A stretch of 13,985 nucleotides of DNA from NCBI GenBank assembly GCA_031268685.1, contig JAIRWW010000133.1, positions 1-13,985 of the forward strand. The letters are read 5' to 3'. Position 1 is the stretch's first letter, and every line of letters starts with the position of its first letter. This document shows positions 1 through 7,071 of this stretch, in pieces. The translations under genes and the position numbers were made by a program. This DNA is from Azoarcus sp. GTDB lineage: Bacteria; Pseudomonadota; Gammaproteobacteria; Burkholderiales; Rhodocyclaceae. The notes beneath the pieces are model-generated. The model was given only the letters and a program-made list of their open reading frames with translations, did not search any database and was not told where the DNA came from.

Positions 1-502
1 TGTAGTCGTAATAAACGACGGAATGAGGTGGGCCTACATACTTCGAATCACTGGGATCTTTGAGCCACAACGCCTGATCCAGTGAGCCATCGCCCGTCCC
101 GAATATGTAATAACCAACTTCGCCAACTTTGTCCTGGATGCCGATGCCGAAGGCTATTTGATCTGTCGTGGGAGTTATCGTAAGGGTCTGACCATTCAGC
201 TTTGCGATACCCGTATCCCTGAAGTCGAACTCCGCCCACTTCGAGGTATCGTAGTCATACCAATAAAAGGTATGGGTCAAGTGAAATAAAGAATCGTCAT
301 CAAGAAGCGTGATGGTGACGGGCTGGGTTGGATCGGCAACATAAAGCGTACCGCCAACTACTGCTCCGGCCAGATTTTCATTGAACTTGTCGGCCTTCTT
401 TGGATTGTAGGCAGTTTCACCGTCCGCTTGGGCGAAGGGGGCTGCCAACAGGAAAGCACCCGTACTCATCGCCAAGGCGATATGTTTGAATCTGGAAGAC
501 AT
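1..502 (-). CDS. Secreted protein, 5' part only (possible PEP-CTERM/DUF4114-like exported protein)
   Basis: This reading frame starts at ATG 500-502 and stays open to the left edge, giving 167 visible residues; the C-terminus is outside the window. An AAGGAG ribosome site lies 6 bases before the ATG. The N-terminus is a clear Sec signal peptide: basic start (MSSRFKH), hydrophobic core (IALAMSTGAFLLAAPF), likely cleavage after AQA near residue 26. The mature part is acidic and rich in aromatics, Gly and Thr, with predicted beta structure, no cysteine and no catalytic motif. Segments such as FGIGIQDK and PPHSVVYYDY recall DUF4114-type domains of PEP-CTERM proteins, but that match is from memory and the deciding C-terminal anchor is missing. 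The gene has its own sigma-54-type promoter (595-610), unusual for a housekeeping exported protein and in line with envelope or exopolysaccharide-linked control. Its base composition is visibly less GC-rich than its neighbours. Exported protein is secure; the family is tentative. Confidence 0.75.
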   Translation of the reverse strand, partial: MSSRFKHIALAMSTGAFLLAAPFAQADGETAYNPKKADKFNENLAGAVVGGTLYVADPTQPVTITLLDDDSLFHLTHTFYWYDYDTSKWAEFDFRDTGIAKLNGQTLTITPTTDQIAFGIGIQDKVGEVGYYIFGTGDGSLDQALWLKDPSDSKYVGPPHSVVYYDY

Positions 503-594
503 TTTTGACTCCTTGTGTCATTAAAGCGTAGAACATAAAAACCTGCTTCGTCCGAAAGCCGAGGCATGTATCCGAGCAATTGTGCATTGACTAA

Positions 595-610
595 AGCAAT
601 TTTCGTGCCC
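595..610 (-). promoter_or_regulatory. Sigma-54 (RpoN) -24/-12 promoter for the secreted-protein gene
   Basis: Read on the minus strand this is GGGCACG, four A, then TTGCT, against the RpoN consensus TGGCACG-N4-TTGC(A/T). All the key bases are present: GG of the -24 element at 609-608 and GC of the -12 element at 597-596, exactly 12 bases apart. Only the first base of TGGCACG differs. Predicted transcription start is near 584, leaving an 82-base leader before the ATG at 502. No good sigma-70 promoter was found nearby. RpoN promoters need an activator bound upstream, and a dyad sits at the expected distance (660-684). Confidence 0.75.
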
Positions 611-659
611 TACTATAAGCTGTTGAAATTAAATGAAATACTGTTATTGATAGAAAATA

Positions 660-684
660 TGTGTAAAATTTGTCGACACAAATT
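660..684. promoter_or_regulatory. Upstream dyad, candidate enhancer/activator site for the sigma-54 promoter
   Basis: Two nested inverted repeats overlap here. AATTTGT (667-673) and ACAAATT (678-684) are perfect 7-base arms around CGAC. TGTGT (660-664) and ACACA (676-680) form a wider pair. The perfect 8-base palindrome TGTCGACA occupies 671-678. The centre is about 90 bases upstream of the predicted start at 584, a normal spot for an RpoN-activator enhancer. In the stretch between dyad and promoter, 647-652 reads TATCAA on the minus strand, matching the first half only of the IHF consensus. Which protein binds is unknown. Confidence 0.45.
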
Positions 685-802
685 GTGCCGGAATGATGAG
701 ATGCGCATGCCGGGAAAGCATTGTTTGGCTGTCTTTCGCGTGAAGTTCAATAAATGCAGTAGTTTTCTGGCGATTACAGTGCCGCATCCGCTGTGTAAAG
801 AG

Positions 803-823
803 CCGCGACAAAAAGATTCGCGG
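803..823 (-). terminator. Weak hairpin downstream of the DegS-like protease gene
   Basis: CCGCGA (803-808) and TCGCGG (818-823) form a perfect 6-base stem with a 9-base loop, 10 bases past the protease stop codon. In the direction of transcription it is followed by CTCTTT, a poor T-tract. A second short GC stem overlapping the stop codon is followed by four T. It may be a weak intrinsic terminator, not a textbook one. Confidence 0.35.
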
Positions 824-833
824 AAAAGCGCGC

Positions 834-1976
834 TCAACGCCGCGCGGCGGGGGCTGGCCGACGTCCGACGCCGATCTTCAATTCGATTTCCTTGCGGGCG
901 CGCAAGATGCGAAATGTTACCGTTTGCCCGGGCGGGAGCGCCGCGATCGAATCGAGCAGATTGCCTGGCGCTTGTACGTTTTTCCCGTCGATGGCCAGCA
1001 GGACGTCGCCGGGCATGATGCCGCCCTGACTGGCGGGGCTGCCGTTCAGGACGCTGTAGATCAACACGCCGCCGTCCGCCGGCAGGTCGAAGGAAGCGGC
1101 GGCTTCCGGGGTGATCTCGCGCATTTCGACGCCGATCCAGCCGCGCACCACTTCGCCGTTGGCGATGATTTGTTCGAGCACGCTGCGTGCGATGGAAACC
1201 GGGATGGCGAAGCCGATGCCTAGCGCGCCTTCGCCGGAACCCGTCGAGTAGATCAGAGTGTTGATCCCGACCAGCCGTCCAGCGCTATCGACGAGCGCGC
1301 CGCCTGAGTTGCCGCGGTTGATCGCGGCATCTGTCTGGATGTAGTTCTCGAAGGCGTTCATGCCGAGTTGCTGACGGCCGAGCGCCGAGGCAATGCCCAT
1401 CGTGACCGTCTGTCCAATGCCGAAGGGGTTGCCGATGGCCAGTACCACGTCGCCCACGGCAAGGCTGTCGACCGGCGCGAAGGCGATTGCGGGCAGGGCG
1501 GCATCGGCGTTGAGCTTGAGTACTGCGAGATCAGTGTCGGGGTCGCGGCCAACGAGGCGGACGTCGAATTTGCGTCCGTCGTTGAGTACGACCTCGATTT
1601 CGTCCGCGCCGTCTATGACGTGATTGTTTGTGAGAACAAAGCCCTGCGGACTGACGATGACGCCCGACCCCAGCCCGTTACGCTCCGGCGTGCCGAAAAG
1701 GCGGCGGAACAGCGGATCGTTCATCAATGGATGATTGGGCACTTTGGCCGTTTGCCGGGTATATATATGCACCACCGCTGGCAGGGCTTGCCGCGCTGCT
1801 CCGGCATAGCTGCTGGCGCCAGCGCTGACGGCGGGCGCGACGGCTTCGGCGATGACCGCCGCCGGTTGCGCTGCGACTGTGCTGCGCAGCCATTCGGGCT
1901 TGAGCGTGTTGATGACAAAAAGAGCGGCGAGGCTGATTGTCGCCGCCTGCGCGAAAATCAACCACAAGCGACGCAT
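834..1976 (-). CDS. degS: DegS/AlgW-type membrane-anchored HtrA serine protease
   Basis: A 380-residue S1C (HtrA family) protease with an uncleaved N-terminal membrane anchor (about residues 4-23), so the catalytic body should face the periplasm. The chymotrypsin-like domain (about 60-270) carries the full triad: His119 in TNNHVIDGAD, Asp149 in DTDLAVLKL, Ser224 in INRGNSGGALV. One PDZ domain follows (about 278-370). One PDZ plus an anchor is the DegS/AlgW layout; DegP has two PDZ domains and a cleaved signal peptide. In known systems DegS/AlgW senses misfolded outer-membrane proteins and cleaves an anti-sigma factor. No such regulator is in this window, so the target is inferred. The start is ATG 1976 with only a weak AGGG upstream. 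The gene is divergent from the Nif3-like gene with 51 bases between; this pairing is familiar in betaproteobacteria. The family is certain; DegS against other one-PDZ HtrA proteins is likely. Confidence 0.93.
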   Translation of the reverse strand: MRRLWLIFAQAATISLAALFVINTLKPEWLRSTVAAQPAAVIAEAVAPAVSAGASSYAGAARQALPAVVHIYTRQTAKVPNHPLMNDPLFRRLFGTPERNGLGSGVIVSPQGFVLTNNHVIDGADEIEVVLNDGRKFDVRLVGRDPDTDLAVLKLNADAALPAIAFAPVDSLAVGDVVLAIGNPFGIGQTVTMGIASALGRQQLGMNAFENYIQTDAAINRGNSGGALVDSAGRLVGINTLIYSTGSGEGALGIGFAIPVSIARSVLEQIIANGEVVRGWIGVEMREITPEAAASFDLPADGGVLIYSVLNGSPASQGGIMPGDVLLAIDGKNVQAPGNLLDSIAALPPGQTVTFRILRARKEIELKIGVGRRPAPAARR

Positions 1977-2027
1977 AATGACGCCCTGTGAATGGGGAAA
2001 ACCCGGAAAACGTGGGAGGAAAAGTAC

Positions 2028-2789
2028 ATGGGGGGATGTATGCGATTGGATGTATTACACCGGCATTTAAACGACTTGCTGGAGGTCGCGCGCTTGCGCG
2101 ATTATTGCCCAAATGGGCTGCAAGTGGAAGGGCGTCCTGAAGTGCGGCGGGTATTGTGCGGCGTGACGGCTAGCCAGGCGCTGGTCGATGCGGCGGCGGC
2201 GGGCGGCTATGATGCCTTGCTGGTGCATCACGGCTATTTCTGGCGTGGCGAGGACGGACGCATTACCGGCATCCGCCGCCGCAGGATCGGCAGTCTGCTC
2301 AAGCACGATATTTCCCTGCTTGCCTATCATCTGCCTCTCGATGCGCATCCCTTGCTTGGCAATAATGCCCAGCTTGCGCGGCTCATGGGCTGGGAGGGCG
2401 AGGGCCATTTCGGCGACCAGGATCTGGGCTGGATAGGCGCGCCGGGCGAAGCCGGGATCAGCGCGGGCGGCATCGCGGCGGAACTTGCCTCGAAACTGGG
2501 GCGCGAACCTTTGCTGGTGGGCGACGGCGCGCGCGCCGCGGGGCGCATCGCCTGGTGTTCCGGGGGCGCGCAAGGCTTCTTCGAGCAGGCTATCGCCGCC
2601 GGGGCCGATGTCTATGTATCGGGAGAAATCTCGGAGCCGACAACTCATCTGGCGCGGGAGTCCGGCGTGCCATACATTGCGGCGGGGCATCACGCTACAG
2701 AACGCTACGGTGTACAGGCACTGGCCCGCTACATGCGCGATGAACTGGGGCTGGAAGCCGATTTCCTCGATGTGCCCAATCCGGTCTGA
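2028..2789 (+). CDS. Nif3/YbgI-like dinuclear metal-centre protein
   Basis: A 253-residue member of the Nif3 (GTP cyclohydrolase I type 2 / YbgI) family, cytosolic hexamers holding two metal ions per subunit; the physiological substrate is unsettled. Metal ligands are visible: the LLVHHG pair (His67, His68), Asp105 in LPLDAHPLLGNN, and His221/Glu225 in AGHHATERYG. The family signature DYCPNGLQVEG is near residue 26. Length fits the family (E. coli YbgI is about 247). ATG 2028 is chosen because GGGAGGA lies 7 bases upstream; ATG 2040 gives MRLDVLHRHL, closer to the usual family N-terminus, while ATG 1992 has no ribosome site. CATAAT at 1974-1979 may be a -10 element, with no good -35. It is divergent from the protease gene and convergent with the aspartic protease gene. 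Family call firm, function open. Confidence 0.93.
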   Translation: MGGCMRLDVLHRHLNDLLEVARLRDYCPNGLQVEGRPEVRRVLCGVTASQALVDAAAAGGYDALLVHHGYFWRGEDGRITGIRRRRIGSLLKHDISLLAYHLPLDAHPLLGNNAQLARLMGWEGEGHFGDQDLGWIGAPGEAGISAGGIAAELASKLGREPLLVGDGARAAGRIAWCSGGAQGFFEQAIAAGADVYVSGEISEPTTHLARESGVPYIAAGHHATERYGVQALARYMRDELGLEADFLDVPNPV

Positions 2790-2820
2790 ACTGCCGGTTT
2801 CCGCGTCTGGCGGCGCAGCT

Positions 2821-3357
2821 TCATTGCGGCGGCAATGTCCGCAGGATCAGCGTATCTCCGCTCTGCGTGAACGACAGCCGCTTGAGTACGTTCATCCCGA
2901 GCAGGATCGTATCGTCGTGATCCATCCCTGGATTCAGGCTGGCCTGGACTTGCCGGGCGACGAAGGGGCCGAAGCCCAGTTCGTCGATGATCGTCATGCG
3001 CGCTTCGACATAGCCGTTGGCGGTGGAAACCCGCATGGCAGGCCCGGCGGGCAAGCCGAGGCTGGCTCCCAACTTCGCGGGGAGCGCCACCTGGGTTGCG
3101 CCGGTGTCCAGCATGAAAGTGACCGGCTGGCCGTTGATTGTGCCGGGCGCGATGTAATGGCCGGCATGGTTGCGCTTCAGCACCAGTTCGGTTGCGCCGC
3201 CGGGCACGACGGCCAGCTTGCGGTTTGGGTTGTCGCGCCGCGTCTCGATGCTTTCAAAGAATAGCCACAAAAGGCCGATCAGCGACAAAGCCGCCAGCCA
3301 TGCCATGCCGCGTCCCATGTGCCGGGTCGTGTTTTCGTCGTGTCCGGGGGCGTTCAT
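2821..3357 (-). CDS. Membrane-anchored retropepsin-like aspartic protease (TIGR02281-type)
   Basis: A 178-residue protein with a short hydrophilic N-terminus, one transmembrane helix (about residues 17-35) and a single retropepsin-like domain (about 57-175). The catalytic loop is FMLDTGAT, putting the aspartate at 84, followed by the flap-like TANGYVEAR and the closing motif ILLGMNVLKRL (151-161), typical of clan AA bacterial proteases of the TIGR02281 type. One aspartate per chain implies an active dimer, as in retroviral proteases. Its substrate is unknown; topology suggests the domain lies in the periplasm. It begins 12 bases after the prfC stop on the same strand, so the two are probably cotranscribed. 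ATG 3357 lacks a ribosome site and could be reached by coupling; Met14 or Met18 are alternative starts. It converges on the Nif3-like gene with 31 bases between. Confidence 0.85.
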   Translation of the reverse strand: MNAPGHDENTTRHMGRGMAWLAALSLIGLLWLFFESIETRRDNPNRKLAVVPGGATELVLKRNHAGHYIAPGTINGQPVTFMLDTGATQVALPAKLGASLGLPAGPAMRVSTANGYVEARMTIIDELGFGPFVARQVQASLNPGMDHDDTILLGMNVLKRLSFTQSGDTLILRTLPPQ

Positions 3358-3369
3358 CTGCTTTGCGGG

Positions 3370-5004
3370 TCAGGCGAGCACTTGCCCATGCTCGCGGGTG
3401 ATGTGGAAAGCCACCTTCGGCCATTTCTCCATCGTTACTTCGAGGTTGTAGCGGCTGCTGGCGAGATAGACCAGGTTGCCGTCGACGTCCTGTCCCAGGC
3501 GCAGGGCCTGTTCGCGTCCGAAGCCGCGGCTTGTGGTTTCATCGGGAAAAGTGAGCCAGCGCGCGGTGTAGATGTCGGCGGCCTCAAAGATGGCATCGAC
3601 CTTGTATTCGTCCTTGAGGCGCTGTGCGACGACTTCAAACTGCAATTGCCCGACCGCGCCAAGCAGCATTTGCCCGCCTTCGAGTTCAAAGACCTGTATG
3701 GCGCCTTCTTCGCCGAGTTCCCGCAAGCCCTTCTGCAACTGTTTGGATTTAAGCGGATCGCGCAATCTCGCGGCACGGAAAAGTTCAGGCGAAAAGTAGG
3801 GAATGCCTTTGAAGGCGAGCGTTTCGCCTTCGGTCAAGGTGTCGCCGATCTGCAATTGGCCATGGTTGTGAATGCCGATGATGTCTCCTGCGACGCCGTC
3901 TTCTTTCAGTACCCGTTCATTGGCCATGAAGGTGAGTGCGTTGGCGAGTTTCATTTCGCGTCCGTCGCGCACGTGCCGCACTTTCATCCCCGGATTGTAG
4001 CGGCCCGAGCAAATGCGGAAGAATGCGATGCGGTCGCGGTGGCGAGGATCCATGTTGGCCTGGATTTTGAAGACAAAGCCGGTGAAGGCCGGCTCGGTGG
4101 GCTGCACCATGCGCGTTTCGGCTCCGCCCGCGGCTGCGATGCGCGCTTGCGGCGGCGGCGCCCAGTCGATCAGGGCTTTCAGGATCTCCTGTACGCCAAA
4201 ATTGTTGATGCCCGATCCGAAAAAAACCGGGCTTTGGCGGCCTGCGAGGAAATCGGCAAGTGCGAACGGCGGCGAGGCGTCGTGCAGCAGGGCGACATCG
4301 TCGCGCACCTGTCCGATTTCCAGCGGGTAGCGGCGGTCGAGTTCGGGGTTGTCGAGTCCCGCGATTACGTCGGCTTCGCTACGATGTTCTTTTCCGGCTG
4401 CGAAAGCCAGCATGCGGTCATCGAGCAGATGGTAGACGCCACGAAAAGCCTTGCCCATGCCGATAGGCCAGGTGACGGGCGCGCAGGCGATTTTTAGCAC
4501 ATCTTCGATCTCGGCCAGCAGGTCGAATGGTTCGCGCACTTCGCGGTCGAGCTTGTTGATGAATGTGATGATCGGTGTATTGCGCAGGCGGCAGACTTCG
4601 AGCAGTTTGACCGTTTGCGCTTCTACCCCCTTGGCTGCGTCGATCACCATCACCGCAGCGTCGACGGCGGTGAGTACGCGGTAAGTGTCCTCGGAAAAGT
4701 CCTCGTGTCCCGGCGTGTCGAGCAGGTTTATCGTGTGTCCGAGATACTCGAATTGCATTACCGAACTGGTGACGGAAATGCCGCGCTGTTTTTCCACCTC
4801 CATCCAGTCGGAAGTGGCATGCCGCGCCGATTTGCGCGCCTTGACCGTACCTGCGAGCTGGATTGCGCCGCCGAAAAGCAGCAGTTTCTCGGTGAGCGTG
4901 GTCTTGCCGGCATCGGGGTGGGAGACGATGGCGAAAGTGCGGCGTTTTTCAACGTCCTGCGTGAGTCCGGGCGGGGAAGGCGTAGTCAAGGGAGAAGCTT
5001 GCAT
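3370..5004 (-). CDS. prfC: Peptide chain release factor 3 (RF3 GTPase)
   Basis: A 544-residue translational GTPase that removes RF1/RF2 from the ribosome after peptide release. All GTPase motifs are present in order: P-loop SHPDAGKTT (28-36), switch I RGISVTSS (74-81), G3 DTPGH (96-100), G4 NKLD (150-153). RF3-specific stretches such as [18 protein letters not shown] and [14 protein letters not shown] confirm RF3 rather than EF-G, which is longer. Domain II and the C-terminal RF3 domain ([34 protein letters not shown]) are complete. The N-terminus is about 8 residues longer than E. coli RF3. ATG 5004 has no Shine-Dalgarno sequence. Two promoters are possible: TGGACA-16-TACAAT (5134-5139 / 5112-5117), giving a leader of about 100 bases, or a TAGAAT box (5017-5022) that would give an almost leaderless mRNA. 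The membrane aspartic protease gene follows in the same transcript. Confidence 0.97.
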   Translation of the reverse strand: MQASPLTTPSPPGLTQDVEKRRTFAIVSHPDAGKTTLTEKLLLFGGAIQLAGTVKARKSARHATSDWMEVEKQRGISVTSSVMQFEYLGHTINLLDTPGHEDFSEDTYRVLTAVDAAVMVIDAAKGVEAQTVKLLEVCRLRNTPIITFINKLDREVREPFDLLAEIEDVLKIACAPVTWPIGMGKAFRGVYHLLDDRMLAFAAGKEHRSEADVIAGLDNPELDRRYPLEIGQVRDDVALLHDASPPFALADFLAGRQSPVFFGSGINNFGVQEILKALIDWAPPPQARIAAAGGAETRMVQPTEPAFTGFVFKIQANMDPRHRDRIAFFRICSGRYNPGMKVRHVRDGREMKLANALTFMANERVLKEDGVAGDIIGIHNHGQLQIGDTLTEGETLAFKGIPYFSPELFRAARLRDPLKSKQLQKGLRELGEEGAIQVFELEGGQMLLGAVGQLQFEVVAQRLKDEYKVDAIFEAADIYTARWLTFPDETTSRGFGREQALRLGQDVDGNLVYLASSRYNLEVTMEKWPKVAFHITREHGQVLA

Positions 5005-5111
5005 GAGAAAAGCGCGATTCTAACCGTGCCGGGGCGTGCCGGTACATTGTGGAGACGGCCCGGCATGAACGTTTACGTGTTGGACAGATATCCGGTTCCG
5101 GAAGCGCGGGG

Positions 5112-5139
5112 ATTGTAATAAGCTGCCGTCCTCTGTCCA
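5112..5139 (-). promoter_or_regulatory. Sigma-70-type promoter for prfC
   Basis: On the minus strand, TGGACA (5139-5134) is one base from the -35 consensus and TACAAT (5117-5112) one base from the -10, with a 16-base spacer. Predicted start near 5105. It lies in the 178-base gap between the divergent prfC and symporter genes and abuts the palindrome at 5142-5156. Confidence 0.5.
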
Positions 5140-5141
5140 GC

Positions 5142-5156
5142 TTGCCGTGACGGCAA
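5142..5156. promoter_or_regulatory. Perfect 15-base palindrome between divergent prfC and symporter genes, candidate operator
   Basis: TTGCCGT and ACGGCAA are perfect 7-base arms around one G. On the plus strand the palindrome ends 3 bases before a TACAAT -10-like box (5160-5165), whose start near 5172 would leave a leader of about 11 bases before the symporter ATG. It would thus cover the -35 to -15 region of a symporter promoter that lacks its own good -35, and it sits 3 bases upstream of the prfC -35 element. The binding protein is unknown. Confidence 0.45.
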
Positions 5157-5182
5157 AAATACAATCGCCTGCGAAGCTTCTC

Positions 5183-6547
5183 ATGAACCAATCCGTTCCA
5201 CGTTCGACCTGGACCAGTCACTGGGCCTTCATCCTTGTCACTATCGGTTCCGCAGTGGGATTGGGGAACATCTGGAAGTTTTCCTATCTGGCGGGAGCGA
5301 ACGGGGGCAGCGCATTTGTGCTGGTGTATTTGTGCTTCGTGGCGCTGATCGGCCTGCCGCTGCTGATGGCGGAAATCCTTATCGGCAGGCGCGGCCGGGG
5401 AAATCCGGTTTCGGCGATGCTGAAAACGGCGGAGGAGTCCGGGAATTCTCCGTGGTGGGCGCTGCTGGGGTGGGTGGGCGCACTCGGGGCCTTGGCGATC
5501 TTGTCGTTTTATAGCGTTGTGGCGGGCTGGATTGCGGATTATCTGTGTCAGGCGGTCATGGGTGTGCAGGTGGATACGCCGGAAAAGGCGGCGCAGGGTT
5601 TCAGCAATCTAAAGGACAATCCGCTGCGGACGGGCTTCTGGCATACGGTGTTCATGGTTTTGACGGTGTGGGTTGTGGCGCGCGGCGTGGTGCGGGGGAT
5701 CGAGACGGCCAACAAGATCATGATGCCGTTGTTGTTCCTGATTCTGCTGCTGCTGGCAGTTTGGGGCGCGAAGGTCGGGAACATGCCAATGGCGATGCAT
5801 TTCATGTTCGATTTCAAGGCGGAGGCGCTCACGCCCGGCGTCGTGCTTGCGGCGATGGGGCATGCCTTTTTTTCGTTGAGCCTGGGGATGGGGGCCATCA
5901 TGGCCTATGGCTCTTATCTGGACAGGGAAACGAGTATCGGCAGCACGAGCTTGTGGGTGGTGGCGGCGAATGTGGTGATCGGGCTGCTTTCGGGGATGGC
6001 GATTTTCTCGCTGACTTTTGGCTATGGTTTGTCGCCGTCTTCCGGGCCGGGGCTGATATTGCAAGCTTTGCCGCTGGCGTTTTCTCATATGCCGTTCGGG
6101 CAGATATTTTCCGTTCTGTTCTTTCTTTTCGTGCTGTTCGCGGCCTGGACGTCATCAATTTCGCTGATGGAGCCTTTTGTGTCCTGGCTGACGGAGCGTT
6201 GCGGCATGCGTCGCGCCAGGGCGGCATGGGGGACATGTGTGCCGGTATGGCTGCTTGGCTTGGCGGTTTGCCTGTCGTCCAGTAGCGTGGCGGGCTTCAA
6301 GGTATTTGGATACGATCTTCTCGATGGGCTGGATCAACTTACGAACCGCATTATGATGCCGCTTTCGGGTCTCGCTATCGCGGTGTATGTTGGATGGATG
6401 TTGGGGCGTCCGATCGTCGCGGACGAAGCTGGCTTGAAGGGGCGTGCGTTTTCGTTGTGGTTCAATGTGTTGCGCTATATCGTGCCCATCGGGATCACTC
6501 TGGTGTTTTTGGGCTTGCTGATCGGGCTGGACAAGAGCATTGCATGA
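5183..6547 (+). CDS. Neurotransmitter:sodium symporter (NSS/SNF) family transporter
   Basis: A 454-residue inner-membrane protein with about 11 hydrophobic helices, the usual count for bacterial NSS proteins such as MhsT. Helix 1 carries the signature GSAVGLGNIWKF (residues 22-33), the unwound region that binds sodium and substrate in LeuT. Helix 3 has SFYSVVAGW, matching the substrate-site tyrosine region, and helix 8 has AAWTSSISLMEP, matching the Na2 site. Bacterial members import amino acids with sodium; the substrate here cannot be read from sequence. The proline usually following helix 1's W-(K/R)-F is serine (WKFSYL), and NGGGAF reads NGGSAF. ATG 5183 is chosen because it directly precedes helix 1; the upstream GTG at 5147 lies in the palindrome. 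No clear ribosome site. The stop overlaps a downstream ATG (ATGA), linking it to the MaoC-like gene. Confidence 0.92.
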   Translation: MNQSVPRSTWTSHWAFILVTIGSAVGLGNIWKFSYLAGANGGSAFVLVYLCFVALIGLPLLMAEILIGRRGRGNPVSAMLKTAEESGNSPWWALLGWVGALGALAILSFYSVVAGWIADYLCQAVMGVQVDTPEKAAQGFSNLKDNPLRTGFWHTVFMVLTVWVVARGVVRGIETANKIMMPLLFLILLLLAVWGAKVGNMPMAMHFMFDFKAEALTPGVVLAAMGHAFFSLSLGMGAIMAYGSYLDRETSIGSTSLWVVAANVVIGLLSGMAIFSLTFGYGLSPSSGPGLILQALPLAFSHMPFGQIFSVLFFLFVLFAAWTSSISLMEPFVSWLTERCGMRRARAAWGTCVPVWLLGLAVCLSSSSVAGFKVFGYDLLDGLDQLTNRIMMPLSGLAIAVYVGWMLGRPIVADEAGLKGRAFSLWFNVLRYIVPIGITLVFLGLLIGLDKSIA

Positions 6548-6585
6548 TGAGTAGAAATATTTATCTGGAACGGGAGAAACTGTAA
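6544..6585 (+). other. 13-codon ORF bridging the symporter and MaoC-like genes, possible coupling peptide
   Basis: ATG ATG at 6544 overlaps the symporter stop TGA (6545-6547). The short frame encodes MMSRNIYLEREKL and ends with TAA at 6583-6585, touching the TTG start of the MaoC-like gene in the same frame. CGGGAG inside it (6571-6576) serves as the next gene's ribosome site. It may pass ribosomes from one gene to the next, or it may be the old N-terminus of the MaoC-like protein cut off by a stop mutation. No function can be assigned. Confidence 0.3.
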
Positions 6586-7071
6586 TTGTCGGAAAACCAG
6601 TCAAGTGGCGTAAAAACGGTTTACCTGGAAGACGTCGCGGTGGGAGACCGTTATTCGAGCCGGGAGTATCCGCTCGATGTGGCGCAAATCAAGGGTTTTG
6701 CCCGCGATTTCGATCCGCAGCCCTTTCATCTCGATGAGCTTGCCGCCGGGGAATCTTTTTTCGGCGGGCTGGCCGCCAGCGGCTGGCATACGGCAGCGAT
6801 CACGATGCGCCTGATGGTGGAGAGCGTGCCTTTCGCAGGCGGCCTGATCGGCGCGGGCGTCGAACTGTCGTGGCCGCGCCCGACCCGTCCGGGCGATACG
6901 CTCCACGTCGTGAGCGAGATTACCGCCGTCGCGCCATCAAAGAGCAGGCCGGATCGCGGTATCGTGACTTTGCAGAGCGACACCTTCAATCAGCGCGGCG
7001 AGCCGGTGCAGAGGCTGGTGTCGCGGCTGTTGCTGTTCCGGCGGCAGAGGGTTAGCGAGAATCGCTGTTGA
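6586..7071 (+). CDS. MaoC-like hot-dog dehydratase-family protein
   Basis: A 161-residue single hot-dog-fold protein of the MaoC / (R)-enoyl-CoA hydratase type. The motif GFARDFDPQPFHLDE (about 37-51) matches the hydratase 2 signature, with Asp43 and His48 as the likely catalytic pair; Gln replaces the usual Asn of D-x-N-P-x-H. The segment FFGGLAASGWHTAA is also typical of the family. Members hydrate trans-2-enoyl-CoA or related thioesters; the substrate here is unknown. The start is TTG 6586, supported by GGGAG 9 bases upstream; no ATG suits. It follows the symporter by 38 bases on the same strand and is probably cotranscribed, though no functional link between them is obvious. Its last 20 bases overlap the end of the convergent pseudogene. 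Confidence 0.85.
   Translation: MSENQSSGVKTVYLEDVAVGDRYSSREYPLDVAQIKGFARDFDPQPFHLDELAAGESFFGGLAASGWHTAAITMRLMVESVPFAGGLIGAGVELSWPRPTRPGDTLHVVSEITAVAPSKSRPDRGIVTLQSDTFNQRGEPVQRLVSRLLLFRRQRVSENRC

Larger units (their letters stand above)
503..833. other. AT-rich intergenic regulatory region between the secreted-protein gene and the DegS-like protease gene
   Basis: This 331-base gap has no convincing gene. A plus-strand open frame starting at 566 runs antisense into the protease gene, has no ribosome site or recognisable product, and looks like a shadow. From the left the gap holds the ribosome site and roughly 80-base leader of the secreted-protein gene, a -24/-12 promoter at 595-610, an AT-rich stretch at about 620-670 that could bend, a dyad at 660-684, and near 803-823 a weak hairpin that may end protease transcription. 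It is much more AT-rich than the flanking protease gene. Confidence 0.7.

Noticed and set aside
566..1018. 150-residue plus-strand open frame across the intergenic region and the protease gene end
   Set aside because: No ribosome site, composition changes abruptly at the edge of the protease gene, its second half is antisense to a conserved protease, and the product resembles nothing.
2822..2837. Perfect hairpin CATTGC-GGCG-GCAATG at the end of the aspartic protease gene, considered as a terminator
   Set aside because: The stem is short, mostly inside coding sequence, and no T-tract follows on either strand.
3319..4497. 392-residue plus-strand open frame opposite prfC
   Set aside because: It mirrors prfC codon structure, a common shadow in GC-rich genes; prfC is unmistakable on the other strand.
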